Source of the DNA: Demequina muriae
GTDB lineage: Bacteria > Actinomycetota > Actinomycetes > Actinomycetales > Demequinaceae
Length of the DNA stretch: 64,000 nucleotides
Assembly: GCF_030418295.1 (NCBI RefSeq)
Contig: NZ_JAUHQA010000001.1
Coordinates: 2,294,001-2,358,000 of the forward strand
Direction: 5' to 3'
Of the stretch, positions 19,454 to 29,666 are shown one piece after another. The notes under the pieces are model-generated. The model made no database searches. It was given only the letters and a program-made list of their open reading frames with translations, and had not been told where the DNA came from. Positions within the stretch are counted from its first letter, which is position 1; each line of letters begins with the position of its first letter. The translations under genes and the position numbers were made by a program.

Positions 19454-19491
19454 AAGAGCCCCGCACGCCGATGCGGCGCGTCGGGGCTCTT
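19454..19491 (-). terminator. rpsT terminator hairpin
   Basis: Arms AAGAGCCCCG and CGGGGCTCTT pair perfectly over 10 bp. The GC-rich inner part (ACGC.CCG / CGG.GCGT-like) can extend the stem. It lies 13 bases past the rpsT stop. No long T-run follows, as is usual in this phylum. Confidence 0.8.
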
Positions 19492-19504
19492 GGCTCAGAA
19501 GTCG

Positions 19505-19765
19505 CTAGAGAGCGGCGACGTTCTTGGCGAGCGAGGACTTGCGGTTCGCCGCCTGGTTCTGGTGGATGACGCCCTTCGAAGCGGCCTTGTCCAGCTTGGT
19601 GAGGGCGGTCTTGAGCGCCGTCTCGGCTGCGGCCTTGTCGCCAGCGGCGACGGCCTCGCGGACACGACGCACGTGAGTCTTGAGCTCCGAACGCACGGCC
19701 ACGTTGCGCTGGCGCGACTTCTCGTTCGTGCCGATGCGCTTGATCTTCGACTTGATATTTGCCAC
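19505..19765 (-). CDS. rpsT: 30S ribosomal protein S20
   Basis: An 86-residue 16S rRNA-binding protein. It opens [20 protein letters not shown] and ends with the helical block [20 protein letters not shown]. The start is GTG at 19765, with AAGGAC six bases upstream. The gene is monocistronic, with a candidate -10 (TAGCAT at 19833-19838) and a small GAGCGC/GCGCTC hairpin (19803-19818) in its leader that could serve autoregulation (speculative). Confidence 0.97.
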   Translation of the reverse strand: MANIKSKIKRIGTNEKSRQRNVAVRSELKTHVRRVREAVAAGDKAAAETALKTALTKLDKAASKGVIHQNQAANRKSSLAKNVAAL

Positions 19766-19832
19766 GACAGTCCTTCTGCGATGATGGGAAAATTCTGGAA
19801 TGGAGCGCGAGCGCGCTCACACACGGCTTCCG

Positions 19833-19838
19833 ATGCTA
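19833..19838 (-). promoter_or_regulatory. Candidate -10 box, rpsT
   Basis: TAGCAT on the minus strand overlaps the stop codon of the upstream PemK-like gene and would give a leader of about 60 bases that includes the 19803-19818 hairpin. Confidence 0.35.
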
Positions 19839-20390
19839 CCAGTGATGCAGCGCTGAAAGCGAACGTGCGACCTCGTCGAACATTCGGCGACTGAGCATCG
19901 CGCCCTCACGGCGCACTGCGAGGGGGTCCACCCGAATGATCCTATCGAGTCGCACGGAGGACGGGCGCCGCTTGGCGTCCCACGGTCCCGCGCCGATCCC
20001 GAGCCAGTGCCTCCCGCGCCGCGCCTCCTGCGCCTCGTCGAGGTAGTGGTCCCTGCTCGACAATTGGATTCCGAGCAGCCAGGTGCCGTCGTGCCCGATG
20101 AGCAGCACCGGCCGGTCCTTTCCCCGAGCGTGGTCCTCCTCGAAGGGCACCCAGGTCCACACGATCTCGCCGGGATCGGGCTGGCCGTCGTGACGCGGCG
20201 CATAGCGCAGGTCGACCCGCCCCGTGTAGTCCCCGGGGTAGTGGCGATGCGGTGCATGGGCGCCGTGAGGGCGCTGGTGCGACGGGCGGCGGCGGACCGG
20301 CTCCCGCCGGCGCGTCGCGCGCTGGTGTCGCTGCACCGCCGCCAGCGCGGCGATGATGACCACGGCGGCAAGGACGATGAATGGCTCCAC
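19836..20390 (-). CDS. Membrane-anchored PemK/MazF-like protein
   Basis: A 184-residue protein. Residues 3-20 form an N-terminal membrane helix, followed by a basic linker (about 22-50). A PemK/MazF-fold domain then shows PGEIVWTWVPFEEDHARGKD and RPVLLIGHDG (about 78-105). In free MazF toxins this fold is an mRNA endonuclease. Here no antitoxin gene is adjacent and the protein is tethered to the membrane, so a housekeeping or degenerate role is possible. The start is GTG at 20390 with a leaderless -10 just upstream. Confidence 0.75.
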   Translation of the reverse strand: MEPFIVLAAVVIIAALAAVQRHQRATRRREPVRRRPSHQRPHGAHAPHRHYPGDYTGRVDLRYAPRHDGQPDPGEIVWTWVPFEEDHARGKDRPVLLIGHDGTWLLGIQLSSRDHYLDEAQEARRGRHWLGIGAGPWDAKRRPSSVRLDRIIRVDPLAVRREGAMLSRRMFDEVARSLSALHHW

Positions 20391-20396
20391 AGTCGC

Positions 20397-20402
20397 ACCC
20401 TA
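20397..20402 (-). promoter_or_regulatory. -10 box, PemK-like gene
   Basis: TAGGGT on the minus strand ends six bases before the GTG at 20390 and overlaps the stop codon of the upstream GGDEF-EAL gene. Confidence 0.45.
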
Positions 20403-22082
20403 GCCAGCCGCGAGCGGCTCCGGCGAGCGCTCCAATCGGCTCGTGTCGATCTGCTCCGCGGGACGCGGATGGCTGAACAGGAATCCCTGCCCGAGCCGCC
20501 AGCCGTGACGCAGCGCCTGTCGGTACTGCGCCTCGGTCTCGATGCCTTCGATGACGCCGTACATGTCGAGGCTGTTGACGAGCGTGGCCACCGCGGTCGA
20601 GATGCGGTCACCCGTGGACCGGTCGCCCAGTCGCAGCGTGAACTCGCGGGCCAGCTTCAGGCCCGCGACGGGGTTCTGCAGCACCGAGGACAGCGCCGAG
20701 TAGCCGGTGCCGAAGTCGTCGATGATGAGATCGACGCCCATGGCGCTCAGAGAGGTCAGGTCCGCGTGCGCCGCCTGGGTGGCGAGCAGCATTCCGGACT
20801 CGGTGATCTCGAGCCCGATCCGCGACGGGTGGACTCCGGACGATTCGAGCGCGGCGCGCACCACTCGCGTGAGGTCGGCCGCCCCGATCTGACGGGTCGA
20901 CACGTTGACGAGCACCCGGCCGGTGTAATCAGGCCGATCAGCGATGAACCGGCATGCCTCGTGCAGCACGAAGGCGCCCAGCGGCACCACCAGGTCCGCG
21001 TCCTCACAGACGTCGATGAAGTGCTGGGGCAGGAGCAGTCCGCGGGTGGGGTGGTTCCAGCGCACCAGCGCCTCGAGGGCCACGGTGGTCCTGGACTCCA
21101 GGTCCACGATGGGCTGATAGTGCACCACCAGCTCGCCCTCGCGGATCGCGGACCGCAGCTCCGCCTCGATGGACAGTCTGACCAGGGCGTTCTCGCGCAG
21201 GTGCGCAGTGAACACCTCGCTGCGGTTCCGCCCGCTCGCCTTGGCGTGAGACATCGCGGTGTCCGCGTTGCGCATCAATGACTCGGCCGAGATGCCGGGC
21301 TCGGCGAGTGCGAGGCCGGCGCTCACGGTCGGCACCACCTCGTGCCCTTCGACCATGAACGGCGACTGGACTGCAGTCGAGACCATGGTGAGCAGGTCCT
21401 CCGCCACTCCCTGGTCCGCGATGTCCTCGAGCACCACCACGAACTCGTCGCCGCCGAGGCGGGCGACCGTGTCGCCTGCCCGCACCGCGTGCTGGATGCG
21501 ACGGGCGAGCTCCACGAGGAGGGTGTCGCCGGCCTCATGGCCCAGCGAGTCGTTGATGAGCTTGAAGTGGTCGATGTCCAGGAACAGGCACGCGACGGTG
21601 GTGTCGCGCTCCCGGTGGGCGTCGAGGGAGACCGTGAGTCGTTCCAGGACGAGCGCGCGGTTCGCGAGCCCCGTGAGGGGATCGTGGAGGGTCCGCCGCG
21701 ACAGCAGGTCCTTGGCCTTGCGCACCTCGGTGACGTCCTCGATCTGGGCGACGTAGCGTGCGTCGCCCGCGTCGTCCACCACCTTCGACACGGTGGAGCG
21801 TGTCCAGACCACGTCCCCTGAGCGGTGCAGCAGCCTCTTGTTGACCTGGTACGAGTCGTGGTGTCCCGCGACGAGCTGATGCACGAGCTCGCGCTCGCGG
21901 CTCACGTCGTCGGGATGCGTGAGCGATTCCGCCCGTCGTCCCTCGAGCACCGCACCGTCGTGACCGAACATGTGGGTGAACGCCCGGTTGACGGACACGA
22001 CCTTCCCCTCGGCATCGGCGATGAGCATGCCGATGGGCGAGTCGTGAAAGGTCTGGTGAAACAGCAGATCGTGGTGCGCCAT
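20400..22082 (-). CDS. PAS-GGDEF-EAL cyclic-di-GMP turnover protein
   Basis: A 560-residue bifunctional signalling protein. The PAS domain (about 1-120) holds SPIGMLIADAEGKVVSVNRA. The GGDEF domain (about 130-295) has an intact LGGDEF active site and HDPLTGLANR. The EAL domain (about 305-555) has ALVRW, DDFGTGYSAL, EGIET and QGFLF. The usual KIDRSF reads KLAREF, losing one conserved Asp next to the retained Lys, so phosphodiesterase activity may be weakened. There is no membrane helix. The ATG at 22082 has AAGGGGG upstream. Confidence 0.9.
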   Translation of the reverse strand: MAHHDLLFHQTFHDSPIGMLIADAEGKVVSVNRAFTHMFGHDGAVLEGRRAESLTHPDDVSRERELVHQLVAGHHDSYQVNKRLLHRSGDVVWTRSTVSKVVDDAGDARYVAQIEDVTEVRKAKDLLSRRTLHDPLTGLANRALVLERLTVSLDAHRERDTTVACLFLDIDHFKLINDSLGHEAGDTLLVELARRIQHAVRAGDTVARLGGDEFVVVLEDIADQGVAEDLLTMVSTAVQSPFMVEGHEVVPTVSAGLALAEPGISAESLMRNADTAMSHAKASGRNRSEVFTAHLRENALVRLSIEAELRSAIREGELVVHYQPIVDLESRTTVALEALVRWNHPTRGLLLPQHFIDVCEDADLVVPLGAFVLHEACRFIADRPDYTGRVLVNVSTRQIGAADLTRVVRAALESSGVHPSRIGLEITESGMLLATQAAHADLTSLSAMGVDLIIDDFGTGYSALSSVLQNPVAGLKLAREFTLRLGDRSTGDRISTAVATLVNSLDMYGVIEGIETEAQYRQALRHGWRLGQGFLFSHPRPAEQIDTSRLERSPEPLAAG

Positions 22083-22230
22083 CCCGTGCCCCCTTGTGTC
22101 ACGGTCGTGACGGGGGACAAATCCCGCCGTCACCAGGCTTTATCGGCACGAATGCCCGTCGCATGAGCGCGGGCCCACTCGTGGGAGGATAGGTGTTCCG
22201 CATCACTCGACCCGAGGAAACGCCACGACT

Positions 22231-24084
<1,854 letters not shown>

Positions 24085-24086
24085 CG

Positions 24087-25301
24087 GTGGGCGACGCCCT
24101 GTCCGCCCCCTCCCTGTCGCAGCACGAGGGCGGCAGGCGCGACTTCGGCGTGTACATCCACGTGCCGTTCTGTGCGGTGCGGTGCGGCTACTGCGACTTC
24201 AACACGTACGCGCCAGGCGAGAGCGAGTTCTCCTCGCGAGACGACTACGTGGGTGCGGCGCTGGGCGAGATGGCGCTCGCTCGCACCGTGATGGCAGGCG
24301 ACGATCGCCCGGCACGCACCGTCTTCGTCGGCGGTGGCACCCCGACCATGCTCGATGCGGGCGCGCTCGCCGCCCTGCTCGACGGGGTGTGCGAGACCTG
24401 GGGCCTTGCCGCCGATGCCGAGGTCACCACCGAGGCCAACCCTGACTCGGTGACGCGCGAGTCCTTGTCAGCCCTCGCATCGGCCGGCTTCACGCGGGTG
24501 TCGTTCGGGATGCAGTCCGCAGTGCCGCACGTCCTGGCAACGCTGGAGCGCACCCACCGGCCCGAGAACGTCGAGCGCGCCATCACGTGGGCCAAGGAGG
24601 CCGGCCTCGCGACCAGCCTCGACCTCATCTACGGCACCCCGGGCGAGTCGCTCGCGGACTGGCACGCGAGCCTCGACGCAGCGATCGCGCTGGAGCCCGA
24701 CCACGTCAGCGCCTACGCCCTGGTGATCGAGCCCGGCACCCGCATGGGCACCCAGCTGCGCAGGGGCGAGATCCAGGCGGTGGACCTCGACACCCAGGCG
24801 GACATGTACGAGGCGGCCGATGCGCGCCTGGCCCAGGCGGGATACGCCTGGTACGAGGTCTCGAACTGGGCACGGACACCTGCAGACGCGTGCCGCCACA
24901 ATGTCGCGTACTGGACCAGCCAGGACTGGTGGGGGATCGGGCCGGGGGCGCACAGCTACCTGGGCCCGCGCATCGGCGCGGATGGCGCCGATGCGCCCGC
25001 CGAGCGGTGGTGGAACGTCAAGCTGCCGCGCGTCTACGCGCAGCGTCTGCACGCGGGGGAGAGTCCGGAGGCCGAGCGCGAACCGCTCAGCCCGGCGGAT
25101 CTCGCTCTCGAATCGGTGATGCTCAGGGTGCGCCTCGCGCAGGGGATGCCCATCGGGGACCTCCCCGAGACGCGCACTCAGGCCGTGGCCGCTCTCGTGG
25201 CCGACGGGGTGCTCGACGGCCGGGCGGCCATCGCAGGCATGCTGCTGCTGACGCTGCGGGGCCGACTGCTCGCGGATGCCGCAGTGCGCGCGCTCACCTG
25301 A
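24087..25301 (+). CDS. hemW: HemW-like radical SAM heme chaperone
   Basis: A 404-residue radical SAM protein. YIHVPFCAVRCGYCDFNTY holds the CxxxCxxC cluster site near residue 30. GGGTPTMLDAGAL and FGMQSAVPHVL are HemN/HemW-family blocks. It is shorter than oxygen-independent coproporphyrinogen oxidases and matches HemW, which binds heme and delivers it to acceptors. The GTG start lies two bases after the lepA stop. Confidence 0.9.
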   Translation: MGDALSAPSLSQHEGGRRDFGVYIHVPFCAVRCGYCDFNTYAPGESEFSSRDDYVGAALGEMALARTVMAGDDRPARTVFVGGGTPTMLDAGALAALLDGVCETWGLAADAEVTTEANPDSVTRESLSALASAGFTRVSFGMQSAVPHVLATLERTHRPENVERAITWAKEAGLATSLDLIYGTPGESLADWHASLDAAIALEPDHVSAYALVIEPGTRMGTQLRRGEIQAVDLDTQADMYEAADARLAQAGYAWYEVSNWARTPADACRHNVAYWTSQDWWGIGPGAHSYLGPRIGADGADAPAERWWNVKLPRVYAQRLHAGESPEAEREPLSPADLALESVMLRVRLAQGMPIGDLPETRTQAVAALVADGVLDGRAAIAGMLLLTLRGRLLADAAVRALT

Positions 25302-25324
25302 GACAAGCGCACCGCAGCGTCGGA

Positions 25325-25801
25325 TCAGCGGATGAAGCGGATCGTGAAGCCGATCGGGTAGTACTCGCCGGCATTCGCCTTGACGCCCGCGATGATCGAG
25401 ATGACGAGCGCGTAGATTCCGTAGGCGAACAGCGCGGGCAGCGTGATGAGGAACCCGACGGTGAAGGTCACCAGGCCGATCACGATGGCGGAGATGCCCA
25501 CCACGAGCAGCGTGAGCTGCAGGTTCAGGTTCTGCTTGCCGTGGTAGTCCACGAGGGCGCTGCGCTCGCGATACAGCAGCCACACCACGAGGGGCGCGAC
25601 GAACGCGAGGGTGCCAGCGCTGAGGATGATCGCGGCGGCGGCGATGATGTGGACCAGCATCGCCCAGGTGCGAGCCTCTGACTCGAGCATCGGGGCGACG
25701 GTGGGTCCGGACGGCTGCGGAGAGTAGCCGGTGGGAGGCGGCCCGTGGGGCTCGGGCGCGCTCGGCGGGGTGGGGGTGCTGGGGGGTGTGTTCTCGCTCA
25801 T
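25325..25801 (-). CDS. DUF4870 domain membrane protein 1
   Basis: A 158-residue protein. A Pro-rich cytoplasmic N-terminus of about 40 residues is followed by a DUF4870 domain with three hydrophobic segments. WLLYRERSALVDYHGKQNLNLQ is the conserved loop (xxHGKQALNxQ type). It is the longest of three neighbouring DUF4870 genes and is separated from the other two by a hairpin. Its role is unknown; the family is found in bacterial membranes and is often in multiple copies. Confidence 0.85.
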   Translation of the reverse strand: MSENTPPSTPTPPSAPEPHGPPPTGYSPQPSGPTVAPMLESEARTWAMLVHIIAAAAIILSAGTLAFVAPLVVWLLYRERSALVDYHGKQNLNLQLTLLVVGISAIVIGLVTFTVGFLITLPALFAYGIYALVISIIAGVKANAGEYYPIGFTIRFIR

Positions 25802-25826
25802 GTGACCAGAGTGGCAGAGACGGCAA

Positions 25827-25862
25827 GGGCCCGCCATCGGTCTGACGACCGATGACGGGCCC
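25827..25862 (-). terminator. Hairpin between DUF4870 genes
   Basis: GGGCCCG pairs with CGGGCCC, and inside it ATCGGT pairs with ACCGAT, with a two-base bulge on each side. It lies 30 bases past the stop of the middle DUF4870 gene (minus strand) and probably ends that two-gene unit. Confidence 0.7.
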
Positions 25863-25891
25863 TGAATTCCGTCGGGGTAGACCCCTGAGAA

Positions 25892-26257
25892 CTACTTGAC
25901 GATCGGCAGCGTGAACGGGTACTTGTACGGCTTTCCGCTGTTCGCAGCCATGGCGCCCTGGATGCCGAACACCAGTGCGGCGATGATCGCGGCGATCCAG
26001 ATGATCCATCCGATGAACGGGATGACCGAGATGATGTACGCGATCGAGATGAGGATGCCGAAGTTGAGGGCCTTCTTGCCCTCCTCGTCGGCGAACGGGC
26101 TCTGGTCCTTGCCGATGAGCCAGAAGATCAGCGGGCCGAGGAAGCCGGTGAAGACCGTCGCGTGTGCGAGGGTGGCCATCGTGTACGGGTTCTGGCCCTG
26201 CGGCTGTCCGCCCGCGGCGGGCTGCTCGGGGGGCGGGGGAGTCGTGCTGTCAGTCAT
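25892..26257 (-). CDS. DUF4870 domain membrane protein 2
   Basis: A 121-residue protein with a short Pro/Gln-rich head and a DUF4870 domain. GPLIFWLIGKDQSPFADEEGKKALNF contains the conserved loop, here with EEGKKALN. Two to three membrane helices follow. The ATG overlaps the stop of the next DUF4870 gene upstream (ATGA), so the two are co-translated. Function unknown. Confidence 0.85.
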   Translation of the reverse strand: MTDSTTPPPPEQPAAGGQPQGQNPYTMATLAHATVFTGFLGPLIFWLIGKDQSPFADEEGKKALNFGILISIAYIISVIPFIGWIIWIAAIIAALVFGIQGAMAANSGKPYKYPFTLPIVK

Positions 26258-26619
26258 GCTTGTCTCACCACTTTGATCTCGTAGGGGTACGTCGCTGGAT
26301 GCCCTCGTCGCACGGAGCGGAATGCCTGGAGGCACAGCGCGACCGCGACGATGAGGATCACCAACTGGGCCAATGTACCGAGAAACGCCAGCAAAGGCAC
26401 GAGTTCTCGGACGAGCGTGGCGACCACGAACCCGGCAAGTACCAGGAATCCGAAGTTTGTCGCAGTTGCGGCTTCGCGCGCGGCCCACGGTTCGCTCCTG
26501 CGTCGCGACACGTAGACGATCCACGGCACGAGCGGACCGGCCATCGCCCCCAGGTGCGCGACGCTCGCCAGCGCGGTGTCCCGGCCGGGGGTGGCGACGG
26601 CGTCTGCGGGCTCCCTCAT
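26254..26619 (-). CDS. DUF4870 domain membrane protein 3
   Basis: A 121-residue protein, the most divergent of the three. Its conserved loop reads SEPWAAREAATATNFGF and it has three hydrophobic segments. It is divergent from hrcA, and the two starts are 94 bases apart, so its promoter and the CIRCE-controlled promoter share one intergenic region. A role in heat or envelope stress is only a guess from position. Confidence 0.75.
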   Translation of the reverse strand: MREPADAVATPGRDTALASVAHLGAMAGPLVPWIVYVSRRRSEPWAAREAATATNFGFLVLAGFVVATLVRELVPLLAFLGTLAQLVILIVAVALCLQAFRSVRRGHPATYPYEIKVVRQA

Positions 26620-26625
26620 GGGGCC

Positions 26626-26631
26626 ACGCTA
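26626..26631 (-). promoter_or_regulatory. -10 box, DUF4870 pair
   Basis: TAGCGT on the minus strand ends six bases before the ATG at 26619. Confidence 0.45.
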
Positions 26632-26649
26632 CCGTCCAGAGGTCCGCGT

Positions 26650-26655
26650 TAGAAT
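26650..26655 (+). promoter_or_regulatory. Candidate -10 box, hrcA-dnaJ
   Basis: TAGAAT immediately abuts the CIRCE element. Transcription would begin inside CIRCE, so HrcA bound there would block initiation. No clear -35 is seen. Confidence 0.45.
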
Positions 26656-26681
26656 TGGCACTCGAACCAGTCGAGTGCCAA
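26655..26681 (+). promoter_or_regulatory. CIRCE operator (HrcA-binding site)
   Basis: TTGGCACTC-N9-GAGTGCCAA is a perfect 9-bp inverted repeat with a 9-base spacer. The CIRCE consensus is TTAGCACTC-N9-GAGTGCTAA; the two arms here carry one symmetrical substitution. It lies 32 bases before the hrcA start, so HrcA should repress its own operon. Confidence 0.95.
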
Positions 26682-26713
26682 CGCGAACGGGTCCCCAGGG
26701 GGAGGTGTGTGAA

Positions 26714-27730
26714 GTGAGTGAGGAACGCAGGCGCGCCGTGCTGCACGCGATCGTCGAGGGCTACGTGTCCACGTCCGAGCCCGTGGGGTCGAGGGCGCTG
26801 GCGGCGTCGTCGGTGCTGGGGGTGTCGTCGGCGACGATCCGCAACGACATGGCCGCTCTCGAGGAGGACGGGCTCATCGCCCAGCCGCACACGAGCGCAG
26901 GACGCATTCCCACCGACGCCGGCTACCGCTCTTTCGTCGACCACCTCGCCGCATCGGCGCTGCAGGACCCCCACAAGCGCGCCATCCAGACGTTCCTGTC
27001 CGATGCCGTCGACCTCAACGACGTCGTGGAGCGGTCGGTCCGCCTGCTGAGCCAGCTCACGCGCCAGGTTGCGGTGGTGCAGTACCCGAGCCTGCGCGAG
27101 TCCGCGGTGCGTCGGGTCGAACTGGTGAGGATCGGCACGGATCGCGCGCTGGTGGTCGTGGTCTCGGCCGATGCCAGGGTCGAGCAGTCCACGATCTCGC
27201 TCGGCGGCGAGACCCCCGACGAGGAGTTCGAGCGCGTCGCTCGCGAGATCAACGAGGCGTCTGTCGGGCACACCCCTGCGGCACTCCAGCGTTCGCTCGA
27301 CGGCTGGGTGGCCCGCCCCTCCCAGGTGGCGTGGGCCCAGTCAGTCGCCGATGCGGTGGTCGCTGCGGCGCGCGGCGGCACCGTGGAGCGCGTGGTCTTC
27401 GCCGGCGCCGCTAACCTGGCACGTGCGGGTGCGGGCTTCGAGTCGGATGCGATCGGCTCGGTGCTCGACGCACTCGAGGAACAAGTGGTGCTGCTTCGGT
27501 TGTTGCACGAGATGGCTGCTGATGGCCACGACATCGCCGTGCGCATCGGCGCCGAGACCAAGAACGAGGCTTTGGCGCGCACATCGATCGTCGCTGCGGG
27601 CTACGGACCGGGCGGGGACGCGACGTCCCTGCTGGGGGCGCTTGGCCCCACCCGCATGGACTACCCAGGGACGATGGCCGCCGTGCGAGCCGTCGCCCGC
27701 TACCTCTCAAGAGTCGTGGAGAACGAGTGA
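26714..27730 (+). CDS. hrcA: Heat-inducible transcriptional repressor HrcA
   Basis: A 338-residue repressor of class I heat-shock genes. The N-terminal winged helix contains SRALAASSVLGVSSATIRND and AQPHTSAGRIPTDAGYR. GAF-like and dimerisation regions follow, and FAGAANLAR sits near residue 235. The GTG at 26714 is preferred because GGGAGG lies eight bases upstream; GTG at 26705 is an alternative. It is autoregulated through the CIRCE site and overlaps dnaJ (GTGA). Confidence 0.95.
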   Translation: MSEERRRAVLHAIVEGYVSTSEPVGSRALAASSVLGVSSATIRNDMAALEEDGLIAQPHTSAGRIPTDAGYRSFVDHLAASALQDPHKRAIQTFLSDAVDLNDVVERSVRLLSQLTRQVAVVQYPSLRESAVRRVELVRIGTDRALVVVVSADARVEQSTISLGGETPDEEFERVAREINEASVGHTPAALQRSLDGWVARPSQVAWAQSVADAVVAAARGGTVERVVFAGAANLARAGAGFESDAIGSVLDALEEQVVLLRLLHEMAADGHDIAVRIGAETKNEALARTSIVAAGYGPGGDATSLLGALGPTRMDYPGTMAAVRAVARYLSRVVENE

Positions 27731-28863
27731 AGGACTACTACGCCACCTTGGGCGTCTCGCGAGACGCCTCCGAGGCAGAGATCAAGAAGGCCTACCGCAA
27801 GCTCGCGCGCGAGCACCATCCTGACGTGGCGGGCCCCGATGCGGGCGACCACTTCAAGAACGTGGCTGCCGCCTACGAGGTCCTCGGCAACGCCGACAAG
27901 CGCGCGCAATACGACCGCGGCGTCGACCCTCGCTCCGCGTCGGGCGGCCAGAGCGGCCCGCAGGGATACGGTTTCGAGGACATCTTCGAGCAGTTCTTCG
28001 GCGGCTCCGGCGGTCCGTTCGGGGGAGCGCAGCAGCGTGGCCCGGCGTCGCGGACCCAGCGCGGCGGGGACACCTTGGTGCAGACCACCGTCACTCTCGA
28101 AGAGGCAGTGTTCGGCGTCACTCGAGAGGTGCAGGTCGACCTCGCCGACAGGTGCGAGACGTGTCAGGGCTCGTGCTGCGCACCGGGAACGTCTCCCGAG
28201 ACCTGCCGGCAGTGCAACGGCGCGGGCATGATTCAGCGCACCGCGCGATCGCTGCTCGGACCGGTCATGACGACGTCACCGTGCCCCGGCTGCGGCGGCT
28301 ACGGCACGATCATCCGTCAGCCCTGCGCCGACTGCTCGGGCCAAGGACGCACGCACTCGCGTCACACGATCTCCGTCGACATCCCGGCGGGCGTCGAGAC
28401 GGGCACGCGGATCCGGCTTCCGAACCGCGGCGACGCGGGCACGGGCGGCGGGTCCAAGGGCGACCTGTACATCGAGATCCGCGAGAAGCAGCACCCCACG
28501 TTCGAGCGGCGCGGGGACGACCTGCACTGCACGGTCGAGGTGCCGATGACCGCCGCGGCGCTGGGCGCAACCATGGGCGTCGACACCTTCGACGGCGAGC
28601 AGCAGATCGACGTCAGGCCCGGAACGCATGCCGGCTCGACCGTACGGCTGCGAGGTCTCGGTGTGGGCCGCCTCCAGCGCGGCAGCCGCGGCGACCTGTT
28701 CGTGCACCTCGACATCCAGACGCCAGAGGACCTGGACGACGAGCAGCGCGACCTGATGCGTCGTCTCGCCGAGCTGCGAGGCGAGGAGATGCCCGAGGCG
28801 ACGCTCGCGCCCATCGGCGGCGGCGTGTTCTCGCGACTGCGCGACGCGTTCAAGCCTCGCTGA
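27727..28863 (+). CDS. dnaJ: Chaperone DnaJ (HrcA-linked DnaJ2)
   Basis: A 378-residue co-chaperone that stimulates DnaK. The J domain (1-65) has HHPDVAG with the HPD triad. A Gly-rich segment follows (about 75-105), then four zinc motifs (about 140-210), then the substrate-binding C-terminal domains. The first zinc motif reads CETCQGSC where CxxCxGxG is expected; the other three (CRQCNGAG, CPGCGGYG, CADCSGQG) are canonical. No dnaK or grpE is adjacent, as usual for hrcA-dnaJ2 pairs in actinobacteria. Confidence 0.95.
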   Translation: MKDYYATLGVSRDASEAEIKKAYRKLAREHHPDVAGPDAGDHFKNVAAAYEVLGNADKRAQYDRGVDPRSASGGQSGPQGYGFEDIFEQFFGGSGGPFGGAQQRGPASRTQRGGDTLVQTTVTLEEAVFGVTREVQVDLADRCETCQGSCCAPGTSPETCRQCNGAGMIQRTARSLLGPVMTTSPCPGCGGYGTIIRQPCADCSGQGRTHSRHTISVDIPAGVETGTRIRLPNRGDAGTGGGSKGDLYIEIREKQHPTFERRGDDLHCTVEVPMTAAALGATMGVDTFDGEQQIDVRPGTHAGSTVRLRGLGVGRLQRGSRGDLFVHLDIQTPEDLDDEQRDLMRRLAELRGEEMPEATLAPIGGGVFSRLRDAFKPR

Positions 28864-28870
28864 CGCCGCC

Positions 28871-29662
28871 ATGAGCGCCCCGGTGTTCCTCAGCGACGCG
28901 GCGGCCGATGCGCGCCCCGGCGACGTGATCGCCGTCACCGGTGATGAGGCGCGGCATGCGGTGACGGTTCAGCGCCGAGCCCCAGGCGAGACCGTCGACG
29001 TCGTCGACGGTGCGGGACGACGTGCCCGCGGCGTGATCGCCGAGACGAGCGCCGACCAGATGCGCGTGCGCGTGGAATCGGTGTCCAGCGACGATGACCC
29101 CGAGGTGGTGCTGGTGCAGGCGCTGGCGAAGGGCGGCCGCGACGAGCAGGCCGTCGAGGCCGCGATCGAGCTCGGGGCCACCCGCATCGTCCCGTGGGCC
29201 GCGTCCCGCTGCATCGTGCAATGGCGCGGGGCGAAAGCGGACAAGGCGCGGGGGAGATGGCAGTCGCTCGTCGTCGCCGCGACCAAGCAGTCGCGACGTG
29301 CGCTCGTCGCGACGGTGGACCCGCAGGTCTCGTCCGCTGAACTCGCTCGGCTCGTGCGCGATGCCGTGGCGCGCGGGGAGCGGGTACTGGTGCTGCACGA
29401 GTCGGCGACCGCCGGCCTCGCCACGCTGGCGTGGGACGGTTCGGCCCCGACGGTGTGGTTGGTGGTGGGGCCTGAGGGCGGCATCTCCGACGGCGAGCTC
29501 GCCGCGCTCACGGACGCGGGCGCCGAGGCCGTGGTGCTCGGGCCCCACGTGCTGCGCGCGTCGACGGCCGGTCCCGCCGCTCTCGCGGCGCTCGCGGTGG
29601 CCCGCGGCACCTGGCCCGGCGCCGACGGGTCCGACGACCAGGCCGACGGGGGCCTACGCTAG
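28871..29662 (+). CDS. rsmE: 16S rRNA m3U1498 methyltransferase RsmE
   Basis: A 263-residue SPOUT methyltransferase. The N-terminal PUA-like domain contains GDEARHAVTVQRRAPGE. The knot region has VVGPEGGISDGELAAL and VVLGPHVLRASTAG, which form the SAM site. The ATG is seven bases after the dnaJ stop. Order hrcA-dnaJ-rsmE is typical in actinobacteria. Confidence 0.93.
   Translation: MSAPVFLSDAAADARPGDVIAVTGDEARHAVTVQRRAPGETVDVVDGAGRRARGVIAETSADQMRVRVESVSSDDDPEVVLVQALAKGGRDEQAVEAAIELGATRIVPWAASRCIVQWRGAKADKARGRWQSLVVAATKQSRRALVATVDPQVSSAELARLVRDAVARGERVLVLHESATAGLATLAWDGSAPTVWLVVGPEGGISDGELAALTDAGAEAVVLGPHVLRASTAGPAALAALAVARGTWPGADGSDDQADGGLR
29655..29660 (+). promoter_or_regulatory. -10 box, HIT-phoH-ybeY-era unit
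   Basis: TACGCT overlaps the last codons of rsmE and ends six bases before the ATG at 29667, so this unit may have its own leaderless transcript. Confidence 0.4.
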
Positions 29663-29666
29663 CCAT

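Noticed and set aside
22190..22195. TAGGTG as a -10 box for lepA
   Set aside because: The last base does not fit TANNNT and the spacing is long; lepA has a Shine-Dalgarno instead.
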